From positions 1 to 6,922 of the forward strand of contig CAJUPF010000113.1 of the NCBI GenBank assembly GCA_910588565.1: a stretch of DNA of 6,922 bases, given 5' to 3'. Position numbers and translations under genes: made by a program. The stretch comes from an uncultured Lachnospiraceae bacterium (GTDB lineage Bacteria > Bacillota > Clostridia > Lachnospirales > Lachnospiraceae). Within the stretch, counting starts at the first letter, position 1. Every line of letters begins with the position of its first letter. This document shows, one piece after another, positions 1 through 5,764 of the stretch. The notes below the pieces were generated by a model. It searched no databases. It was not told the DNA's origin and was given only the letters and a program-made list of their open reading frames with translations.

Positions 1-16
1 GGAATGGGCTGGATGC

Positions 17-54
17 GTTACAGTTTGCGGCCGGGTTAGGCCGTGAACTGTAAC
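17..54. terminator. Strong intergenic hairpin, possible terminator
   Basis: A long inverted repeat lies 12 bases beyond the stop codon of the hybrid kinase gene. GTTACAGTT (17-25) pairs with AACTGTAAC (46-54), two G-T wobbles follow, and CGGCC (28-32) pairs with GGCCG (39-43) around a six-base loop. That is about 16 pairs. On the plus strand the stem is followed by a weak T-rich stretch (CTTTATT); on the minus strand, the direction of the kinase gene, no T run follows. It may therefore terminate a convergent gene left of the window, act as an imperfect bidirectional terminator or 3' stabilising hairpin, or be a dispersed palindromic repeat. The structure is seen directly; the role is inferred. 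Confidence 0.45.
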
Positions 55-66
55 CTTTATTGGCTG

Positions 67-2205
67 CTAACTGCTGCTTTTATTCAGCCAGTAGTCCATA
101 CTCGCCATCATCCGGGATACATCCAGCGGTTTTGAAAGATGTTCATTCATCCCCACATCTTTGCCTTCGCTGATATCCTCTGGAAAAGAGTTTGCCGAAA
201 TCGCAACAATCGGGATTGTCTTTGCATCCCGCCTTTTCAAATGGCGGATCGCATAGGTCGCGTCGTAGCCATTCATCACTGGCATCTGAATATCCATAAA
301 AATCAGGTTATAGTAACCCTCTCCTTTATCCAGAAACAGCTCCAGAGCCTCCCTTCCATTGACTGCGCTCTCCACAACCGCGCCTGTACTGCCTATGATT
401 TCCGCAGCAATTTCCCGGTTGATTTCATTATCCTCTACCACAAGTATCCGATAGCCTTCAAAAGATACGTTAGCCAGGGAACTCTCTTCCGCTGCATCAG
501 AGGGGCTCTCGGCTTTCTGTGTATTCCGCTGCTGCCTTAAATAAAGCGTCACGGTAAATTGTGAACCTTCTCCCGGTTTGCTCGTTACACTGATATCGCC
601 GCCCATCATATATACAATATTCTGCGCAATGGTCAGACCAAGTCCCGTGCTTAAAAGCTGGCTGACACGCGAGTCTTCCGCCCTGCAAAACGGCTCAAAA
701 ATATGTTTTTGGAATTCTTCTTCCATACCGATTCCATTGTCGGCAAACACAAAATCATAATACCCGTAACCATATTCTTTCGTCTCTTTTTCCGTTACGG
801 ACACTTCCAGCAAACCGCCCTCCTGTGTATACATAACCGCATTTTTTAAGATACTGTAAAATACCTGACGAAGCTTTGCCGGATCAGCATAAACAGCATC
901 ATTTACCGCCTGCATCGGGTAAACTCTCAATTCCTGCCTTTTTTCTTCTGCCTCAGGCCGAATATCGTGTATTACTTCCTGCATAATCCCGGAAAGCGAG
1001 ATCCTTTTCTCATCCAGGACAAATCTGCCTGCCTCTATCCGGCTCATATCCAGAACTTCATTCAGCAGAGAAAGCAGATTCCGGCCGGACCCCAGGATAC
1101 TGTCCAGACATTCAAATGTCCGCTCCGGACTGTCAAGATGCGCTCCGGCAACCGTTGCCATTCCAATAATCTCATTCATCGGCGTGCGGATATTGTGGCT
1201 CATATGGGACAAAAATTCGTTTTTGGAAGCATTGGCGCGGATTGCAGCCTCGTAAGCCACCTGCAGCGCCCGATGCTCCCGGATCTCTTTCTGCTTCCCA
1301 AGTGTAATATCCTGCGCCATATACAGGGCGGTCTTCGCTTCTCCCTTTTCGCCGGTCTGTACCAGGACGGCTGTCGCCCTTACCCAGCCATAGGCGTCTG
1401 GCTCATTGAACTGCTTTTTCTGCTTCTTGCGGTATTCCACTGTAACAACAGGGCGGTCTTTTTGCAGGCTCTGCATCAGGTTCCGGCAGTTCATAACTTT
1501 CAGGTATGTTTCTCTGTCATCCTGAAGAATCACATTCTCCGCGTGCCTTGCAAGTCCCTCTGTACAGCCCTCTTCCTTTCCAAGCACTTCACCGGCCTCG
1601 TCCAGCCCGATTACCCTGCGGAACGTATCGCGTTCTAAGTCCATATAATATGCGACAAAAAACAAACGGCTTAATCCGCTGATTACATCAGCTCTTTCCT
1701 TTAACTCTTTCAGCTGACGCATCTCCTGCTCTTTCTCCCTGGTAATGTCCCGTCCAAGAATATTGACCAGCACACGTTCCTCCTGGCGGCTGTATATCAC
1801 ATGCTGCTCAAGCCATTGGAGCCTGTCTGTATGGATACGGTACTGGCAGGTTTCCTCATAATATTCTTCTGTCCGCGCCGCCTGGCTGCGCAGATGCTCA
1901 AGCGTCATCACACGCCGAAAGGCGTCCTGGTCTGTTGGACAGATGTATTCGGATAATACCCTTTCGATATGCGTCATATAATCGCCGGACTGAACGTTCT
2001 GTTTCCCGCTGCCTTTCAGCTGCACCCGTTCGCACTGGCCGGTATCCAGATCAACAACGTTTAACATCGTATAGCGGGATTTGAGAATGGCAGCCATTCG
2101 TGCATCCTCCCGGATATCCGTTTCCAGTCCCATGCCGCCGCCGGCATCCCGGCGGCTGTATGTACCTGCTTTTTCTTTTATATTCTGCTGATCCCTGACG
2201 TTCAA
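67..2205 (-). CDS. Hybrid sensor histidine kinase/response regulator
   Basis: A 712-residue soluble hybrid two-component kinase with no signal peptide or membrane segment, so it probably senses a cytoplasmic cue. Two PAS-like domains (about 41-158 and 173-304) each end in a DIT motif leading into a linker. The HisKA domain has the H-box with phospho-acceptor His337 (SHNIRTPMN). The ATPase domain follows, with Asn455 in the N box, DNGIGM (489-494), FEPF (503-506) and GLGL (521-524). A C-terminal receiver domain (about 585-708) has acidic pair Glu591/Asp592, phospho-acceptor Asp638 (MDIQMP), Ser670 and Lys692. There is no Hpt or DNA-binding output domain, so phosphate must pass to a partner encoded elsewhere or the receiver acts as a switch. 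The start is TTG at 2205, chosen because GAAGGTGAT lies 7 bases upstream of it; the first internal ATG (residue 25, 2133) has no comparable site. Odd residues: Asn338 after the phospho-His, Ser451 and Met458 in the N box. The family call is firm; the signal and target are unknown. Confidence 0.93.
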   Translation of the reverse strand: MNVRDQQNIKEKAGTYSRRDAGGGMGLETDIREDARMAAILKSRYTMLNVVDLDTGQCERVQLKGSGKQNVQSGDYMTHIERVLSEYICPTDQDAFRRVMTLEHLRSQAARTEEYYEETCQYRIHTDRLQWLEQHVIYSRQEERVLVNILGRDITREKEQEMRQLKELKERADVISGLSRLFFVAYYMDLERDTFRRVIGLDEAGEVLGKEEGCTEGLARHAENVILQDDRETYLKVMNCRNLMQSLQKDRPVVTVEYRKKQKKQFNEPDAYGWVRATAVLVQTGEKGEAKTALYMAQDITLGKQKEIREHRALQVAYEAAIRANASKNEFLSHMSHNIRTPMNEIIGMATVAGAHLDSPERTFECLDSILGSGRNLLSLLNEVLDMSRIEAGRFVLDEKRISLSGIMQEVIHDIRPEAEEKRQELRVYPMQAVNDAVYADPAKLRQVFYSILKNAVMYTQEGGLLEVSVTEKETKEYGYGYYDFVFADNGIGMEEEFQKHIFEPFCRAEDSRVSQLLSTGLGLTIAQNIVYMMGGDISVTSKPGEGSQFTVTLYLRQQRNTQKAESPSDAAEESSLANVSFEGYRILVVEDNEINREIAAEIIGSTGAVVESAVNGREALELFLDKGEGYYNLIFMDIQMPVMNGYDATYAIRHLKRRDAKTIPIVAISANSFPEDISEGKDVGMNEHLSKPLDVSRMMASMDYWLNKSSS

Positions 2206-2208
2206 TTT

Positions 2209-2217
2209 ATCACCTTC
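2209..2217 (-). promoter_or_regulatory. Ribosome binding site supporting a TTG start
   Basis: On the minus strand GAAGGTGAT matches the 3' end of 16S rRNA well (AAGG plus GGTGAT) and sits 7 bases before TTG at 2205-2203. This decides the kinase start in favour of TTG over the ATG at 2133, which is preceded only by a GC-rich GGCGGCGGC run. Confidence 0.7.
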
Positions 2218-2306
2218 TTTTCCCCGGCAGACTCCGTATTACCCTTGTGTATCATACGGTATGCCCTTTGAATATCAGTTCCGGCACATCTATGATATAC
2301 TGGAAC

Positions 2307-2714
2307 TTAGTCTTCCGTATTCTCTTCGTCTGCTTCCTCTTCCTCAAAAACAACTTCTTCTTTTACCGATAATTTCGCGCCGCATACGCTGCAGAATTCT
2401 GCGGTTTCTGCCGCTTCACTTCCGCATTCCGGGCATTTCCTGACTTTTTTCAGCTCCATAAGCTGCTGTTCCATCTGCGCGATCTCTTCAAATGCCTCGT
2501 CTATCTGCTCAAACCGGGGCAAATCCTCCCTGCCGGCTTTTTTGTACCTCTCGTAGTATAATTTGCCCAGTTCCATATACTGCTCTTTTATAAACTCTTC
2601 TTTGGCCCGGATACTCAGGCGCAGTTTGGCGGCGCTGGAAGCTTCTTTTGCTTTCTGCGATACATCCTTGCCTACATTTACAATGGTATCTCCTATTTTT
2701 TCAATAATATCCAT
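2307..2714 (-). CDS. Zinc-ribbon, coiled-coil protein of unknown function
   Basis: A 135-residue cytoplasmic protein. Residues 1-35 form an amphipathic, lysine- and alanine-rich helix (IEKIGDTIVNVGKDVSQKAKEA). Residues 36-92 are charged and helical, probably coiled coil. A zinc ribbon follows with four cysteines: Cys94 and Cys97 (CPECG), Cys108 and Cys111 (CSVCG). The tail from 119 is extremely acidic. Start ATG at 2714 is supported by AAAGGAG 8 bases upstream, and an extended -10 promoter lies 69 bases upstream. Small proteins combining an N-terminal helix with a C-terminal zinc ribbon are common in Clostridia, but I know of no established function. The ribbon may bind zinc for structure or protein contacts. 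Its position between the phosphate transporter and the kinase does not fix a role. Confidence 0.85.
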   Translation of the reverse strand: MDIIEKIGDTIVNVGKDVSQKAKEASSAAKLRLSIRAKEEFIKEQYMELGKLYYERYKKAGREDLPRFEQIDEAFEEIAQMEQQLMELKKVRKCPECGSEAAETAEFCSVCGAKLSVKEEVVFEEEEADEENTED

Positions 2715-2746
2715 ACATCTGTCTCCTTTCAGAATTCTGTGTTTGT

Positions 2747-2768
2747 AACAGTCCAGATAATCACTGTT
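2747..2768. repeat. Small inverted repeat in the zinc-ribbon gene leader
   Basis: AACAGT (2747-2752) and ACTGTT (2763-2768) could form a 6-pair stem with a 10-base loop in the leader of the zinc-ribbon transcript, between its promoter and ribosome binding site. No T run follows, so it is not a convincing terminator for the upstream transporter gene. It may be a minor leader structure or chance. Confidence 0.25.
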
Positions 2769-2782
2769 CCCTGTGTTCCACG

Positions 2783-2791
2783 ATTATAGCA
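2783..2791 (-). promoter_or_regulatory. Extended -10 promoter for the zinc-ribbon gene
   Basis: On the minus strand TGCTATAAT is a perfect sigma-A -10 hexamer with the TGn extension. It begins seven bases after the transporter stop codon. The -35 region is poor (best GTTAAA at 16-base spacing), as is usual for extended -10 promoters. A start near 2776 would give a leader of about 60 bases before ATG at 2714. This implies the zinc-ribbon gene, and perhaps the kinase gene after it, can be transcribed independently of the transporter. Confidence 0.65.
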
Positions 2792-2797
2792 CACATT

Positions 2798-4567
2798 TCA
2801 GGAATTTAACATATATTTTCCTTTTAATTCTTTTACTTGTGTTTCATAGAATATCTCTTCCGATTCTTTTAAGTAGCTTTTATAGCTGTGGGCTTCCAAC
2901 TGCATTTCCTGTTCCTGAAGCATACAGATTGCGATATTGGAGCAATGATCTGCTATCCGTTCGTAATTCGCCGCAACATCGGACAGAATAAGACCCAGCT
3001 CTATTGTGCATTTTCCCTTACGCAGCCGTTTGATATGACGTTTTTTTACCTCTTTATTCAGTTCGTCAATCACTTCCTCTAATGGCTCTACCGTCATTGC
3101 CCGCGCCTCATCTCCGAACACAAGCGCATGCACTGTGCGATCCAGAATATCCTTAATGGCGCAGGCATAAATCTGCATATCTTCTTTTGCTTTTTTGGAA
3201 AACTGGAGGCTGCGCCGGTTCATTTCGCCTGCAAGTTCCGCTACATTTCTGGCATGGTCGGAGATGCGTTCTACATCTGTGACACAATGCAGCAGCGCAG
3301 ATACATTCTGGCTGTCCTGATAAGCAAGATTACGGCTGTTCAGCCGGGTCAGGTATGCGCGTATTTTATCTTCATAGAGATCTGTTTTTTGCTCTAACTG
3401 GATCACTTCTTTTGCAGCCTCTTTTGTATACGCCTCCAATAAAGCGGATGCTTTTAAGAAGCTCTCTTCTGACAGCTCTGCCATCTGCTTTACCAAATTT
3501 CTGCACTGTTCCACTGCAAAGCCCGGCGTCTGCAGGAACCTATCGTCTAGCACGGCAAATTCTGTCTTCTGTTCCATTCTTTTTTCTTCTTCAGAAACCG
3601 GAATTGTCAGATATACCAGCTTTTCCAAAAGCCCGGTGAACGGCAGCAGCAGAAGTGTTGTCGTTATATTAAAAATGCTGTGGATCAGTGCAATATCCGT
3701 TACGCCTGCAGGAACAGAGGAAAGCCCGGTTCCTGCAAATGTATCCAGCAGATAATATAACAGCAGAAAGGCGGCTGCACCGATCAGATTAAAATAAAAA
3801 TGAACAAATGCGGTGCGTTTTGCGCTTTTGGTTGCGCCCGCTGCCGAGAGCATCGCGGTTACGCAGGTACCGATATTCTGTCCCAGGATAATCGGAAGAA
3901 TGGAACCATACGTAAAGGCTCCCGTTATGGAGAGCGCCTGTAAAATTCCTACGGAAGCCGAGGAGGACTGCAGGATAGCCGTTAAGACAGTTCCTGCGAG
4001 AATGCCGGCCAGGGGATTCTGGAATACTGTAAGCAGACTGGCAAATTCGGGAATATCTGCAAGCGGTTTTACTGCGCTGCTCATCGATTCCATACCAAAC
4101 ATTAGGATTGCAAATCCCAGAAGAATTTCGCCGACATCTCTTTTTTTGCCGTTTCTGGCGGGCAGGTACAATACAATGCCGATGAGAGCCAGTACCGGGG
4201 TAAAAGACGATGGTTTTAACAGACGTATCCAGATCGTGTCGCTTTGCAGGCCGGTCAGGCTTAAAATCCAGGAAGTTATGGTTGTACCCACATTTGCGCC
4301 CATAATAATACCGATTGCCTGGGAGAGCTTCATAATTCCTGAATTTACAAATCCAACCGCCATTACAGTTGTTGCGGAAGAGGACTGAATGACTGCGGTA
4401 ACGGCCGCGCCGAGCAATACGGCCAGAATTGTCTGGCTGGTCAGGCGTTCTAAGAGACGCTCAAGCCTGCCGCCGGATATTTTTTCCAGGCTTCCCCCCA
4501 TAATATTCATTCCATATAAAAACAGCGCCAATCCGCCTGTCAATGACAATATTCCAAAAATATCCAT
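2798..4567 (-). CDS. Na+/phosphate cotransporter family protein with PhoU-like domain
   Basis: A 589-residue inner-membrane protein of the Na/Pi-cotransporter family (NptA/YjbB type), expected to move inorganic phosphate coupled to sodium; in some bacteria YjbB-like members export phosphate. Two inverted transport repeats are visible, each with the family signature: QSSSATT (61-67) with GANVGTT (90-96), and QSSSASV (200-206) with GQNIGTC (229-235). Hydrophobic segments run from residue 1 to about 320. The cytoplasmic C-terminal part (about 340-560) is PhoU-like and helical, with two metal-binding-type motifs, ERISDHARN (433-441) and ERIADHCSN (536-544). The start is ATG at 4567, with GGAG 7 bases upstream; a longer reading frame to 4624 adds 19 polar residues without such a site and is rejected. 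It is divergent from the cobalt/nickel operon. Family is firm; transport direction and true substrate are not shown by sequence. Confidence 0.93.
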   Translation of the reverse strand: MDIFGILSLTGGLALFLYGMNIMGGSLEKISGGRLERLLERLTSQTILAVLLGAAVTAVIQSSSATTVMAVGFVNSGIMKLSQAIGIIMGANVGTTITSWILSLTGLQSDTIWIRLLKPSSFTPVLALIGIVLYLPARNGKKRDVGEILLGFAILMFGMESMSSAVKPLADIPEFASLLTVFQNPLAGILAGTVLTAILQSSSASVGILQALSITGAFTYGSILPIILGQNIGTCVTAMLSAAGATKSAKRTAFVHFYFNLIGAAAFLLLYYLLDTFAGTGLSSVPAGVTDIALIHSIFNITTTLLLLPFTGLLEKLVYLTIPVSEEEKRMEQKTEFAVLDDRFLQTPGFAVEQCRNLVKQMAELSEESFLKASALLEAYTKEAAKEVIQLEQKTDLYEDKIRAYLTRLNSRNLAYQDSQNVSALLHCVTDVERISDHARNVAELAGEMNRRSLQFSKKAKEDMQIYACAIKDILDRTVHALVFGDEARAMTVEPLEEVIDELNKEVKKRHIKRLRKGKCTIELGLILSDVAANYERIADHCSNIAICMLQEQEMQLEAHSYKSYLKESEEIFYETQVKELKGKYMLNS

Positions 4568-4574
4568 AGATTTT

Positions 4575-4578
4575 CTCC
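4575..4578 (-). promoter_or_regulatory. Ribosome binding site fixing the transporter start
   Basis: On the minus strand GGAG with trailing AAAA lies 7 bases before the ATG at 4567. It selects the start MDIFGILSL, which places the first membrane helix at the N terminus as expected for the family, over the in-frame upstream ATG at 4624. Confidence 0.75.
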
Positions 4579-4588
4579 GTAAGATATA

Positions 4589-4612
4589 ATAGTTTCCATA
4601 GTTATAGATAAC
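4589..4612. repeat. Direct and inverted repeats ahead of the transporter gene
   Basis: ATAGTT is directly repeated at 4589-4594 and 4598-4603, 9 bases apart. Overlapping it is a 12-base palindrome, GTTAT-AG-ATAAC (4601-4612). They lie 22-45 bases upstream of the transporter start, where a promoter or operator is expected, though I could not identify convincing -35 and -10 boxes. The region is AT-rich, so chance is possible. Confidence 0.3.
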
Positions 4613-4669
4613 AGTATTTCCCAAATGCTGATGAAATATCCAGGAAAAAGGCTTTCATGTCCGAAAAAC

Positions 4670-4698
4670 TTGACAGTGCCCGCAGACTATACTATATT
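4670..4698 (+). promoter_or_regulatory. Sigma-A promoter of the cbiMQO operon
   Basis: A consensus -35 box TTGACA (4670-4675) is followed after exactly 17 bases by TATATT (4693-4698), one mismatch from TATAAT. Transcription would start near 4705, leaving a leader of roughly 43 bases before the cbiM ATG at 4748. This is a strong housekeeping-type promoter, so regulation should be mainly by repression, consistent with the palindrome lying over the -10 box. Confidence 0.75.
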
Positions 4699-4708
4699 TT
4701 AGTTTAGT
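4686..4708. promoter_or_regulatory. Candidate repressor operator over the cbiM -10 box
   Basis: A 23-base inverted repeat: ACTATACTA (4686-4694), five bases, TAGTTTAGT (4700-4708). The arms match at 8 of 9 positions. Each arm is itself a doubled word (ACTA-T-ACTA and TAGT-T-TAGT), so the site can be read as two overlapping dimer sites offset by 5 bases. It covers the -10 hexamer and the expected transcription start, an ideal place for a repressor. The palindrome is seen directly; the regulator is unknown. Families that control cobalt or nickel uptake (NikR, Fur-like Nur, DtxR-like, ArsR-like) are possibilities, but I recognise none of their consensus sequences here. Confidence 0.5.
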
Positions 4709-4731
4709 TTTATGAATTTGAAATATGCTCC

Positions 4732-4740
4732 AGGGAGGGA
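4732..4740 (+). promoter_or_regulatory. Ribosome binding site fixing the cbiM start
   Basis: AGGGAGGGA contains GGAGG (4734-4738), 9 bases before ATG at 4748. It rules out the in-frame ATG at 4712, which lies upstream of this site and only about 7 bases after the predicted transcription start. The chosen start gives the Met-His N terminus that the CbiM family needs for metal binding. Confidence 0.8.
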
Positions 4741-4747
4741 TATACAT

Positions 4748-5761
4748 ATGCATATGGCAGACGCGCTTTTAGCGCCGGCTGTGGCTGGCGCCATGTATGC
4801 CTGTTCGGGCATTGCCGCCGGGTATTCGGTGAAAAGAGTAAGGCTGGAACATGATGAGAAAAAGATTCCCGTGATGGGCGTGATGGGAGCTTTTGTCTTT
4901 GCAGCCCAGATGATTAATTTTACGATTCCCGGTACCGGGTCTTCGGGGCATCTGTGCGGGGGTATGTTGTTATCGGCGATTCTGGGGCCGGAAGCCGGGT
5001 TTCTTACGATGATTGGCGTTCTGCTGGTACAGTGTCTGCTGTTTGCGGACGGCGGGCTGCTGGCTTTGGGAGCCAATGTCTGGAATATGGCGTTTTATGG
5101 ATGTTTTATTGGCGGAATGCTCGTCTTTAAGTTTATCACCAGGCACAGCATTTCCAAACGAAAAATCGCAGCGGCATCCATCTTAGGATGTGTCCTGACG
5201 CTTCAGATGGGCGCCTGTTCTGTTGTATTGGAGACGTCAGCCTCCGGGATTACGGAACTGCCTTTTGGCGTGTTTTTAGCAGCCATGCAGCCGATTCATC
5301 TGGCAATCGGGCTTGTAGAGGGATGCATTACCGCAGCTGTACTGATTTTTATTTATGAAGCAAGGCCGGAGCTTTTATGGCAGAATGGCGAATGCGGCGC
5401 CGATCGAAGCCGGCTTTCTTACAAAGGGACGATTGCTGTGCTTGCCGCTGCGGCAGTTGTGATCGGCGGCCTGTTGTCCCTGGCTGCTTCCACACATCCG
5501 GACGGCCTGGAGTGGTCGATGGAACGCGTGGCGGGGACAGCGGAGTTAGAAGCGGAAGGCAGCGCTTATGCCATTGCAGATGCGATACAAACCGCTGCGT
5601 CTGTCCTTCCTGATTATGCATGGAAAAACAGTGATTCAGCCACTGGCACAATGGTTTCCGGGGTATTCGGCGGCGTTGTTGTCATTGCGTTTTGTATCGG
5701 CATATGCTTCCTTTTGAAACTGTTCCGCAAGAAAGCAAAAGATACCAAATTCCGGGAGTAA
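4748..5761 (+). CDS. cbiM: Cobalt/nickel ECF transporter S component, CbiM-PDGLE fusion
   Basis: A 337-residue membrane protein that binds the metal ion in an ECF-type (group I) cobalt/nickel importer. The N terminus reads MHMADALLAP, the CbiM/NikM hallmark. In NikM structures the Met1 amine and His2, together with a His in the third segment, coordinate the metal; the matching residue here is His68 (SSGHLCGG). Other family stretches are ADGGLLALGANVWNMA (100-115) and MQPIHLAIGLVEG (180-192). Residues 1-205 are the CbiM domain with about six hydrophobic segments. Residues 228-325 are a fused CbiN-like domain: a membrane helix, an extracytoplasmic loop starting with PDGLEWS (251-257), and a second helix (about 303-324). 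This replaces a separate cbiN gene. Start 4748 is used instead of an upstream in-frame ATG because only it gives Met-His and has a ribosome binding site. cbiQ follows after 3 bases. Whether cobalt or nickel is carried cannot be read reliably. Confidence 0.93.
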   Translation: MHMADALLAPAVAGAMYACSGIAAGYSVKRVRLEHDEKKIPVMGVMGAFVFAAQMINFTIPGTGSSGHLCGGMLLSAILGPEAGFLTMIGVLLVQCLLFADGGLLALGANVWNMAFYGCFIGGMLVFKFITRHSISKRKIAAASILGCVLTLQMGACSVVLETSASGITELPFGVFLAAMQPIHLAIGLVEGCITAAVLIFIYEARPELLWQNGECGADRSRLSYKGTIAVLAAAAVVIGGLLSLAASTHPDGLEWSMERVAGTAELEAEGSAYAIADAIQTAASVLPDYAWKNSDSATGTMVSGVFGGVVVIAFCIGICFLLKLFRKKAKDTKFRE

Positions 5762-5764
5762 CAC

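Noticed and set aside
967..1638. A 223-codon open frame on the plus strand, antisense to the kinase gene
   Set aside because: It lies wholly inside a well-supported kinase gene, its translation has no recognisable domain, and no ribosome binding site or promoter supports it. It is a shadow of the opposite strand's codon use.
2206..2306. Terminator or promoter between the zinc-ribbon and kinase genes
   Set aside because: GTTCC/GGAAC and CCGTAT/ATACGG inverted repeats are present, but loops are long and no T run follows. TATGAT is a possible -10 box but lacks a credible -35, so I make no call. The two genes may be cotranscribed.
3813..4388. A 191-codon open frame on the plus strand, antisense to the phosphate transporter gene
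   Set aside because: It covers the conserved transport repeats of the real gene, its composition is unlike a real protein, and no initiation signal precedes it.
4631..4658. ATGAAA/TTTCAT inverted repeat with a 16-base loop between the divergent genes
   Set aside because: The arms are only 6 bases, the loop is long, no T run follows, and such repeats are common by chance in AT-rich DNA.
4568..4747. Cobalamin or NiCo riboswitch upstream of cbiM
   Set aside because: The expected leader is only about 43 bases and shows none of the conserved cobalamin-box or multi-helix features, so there is no room for either class.
4699..5076. A 125-codon open frame on the minus strand across the cbiM promoter and 5' half
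   Set aside because: It is proline- and serine-rich with no domain, it opposes the conserved CbiM domain, and it would cross the cbiM regulatory region.
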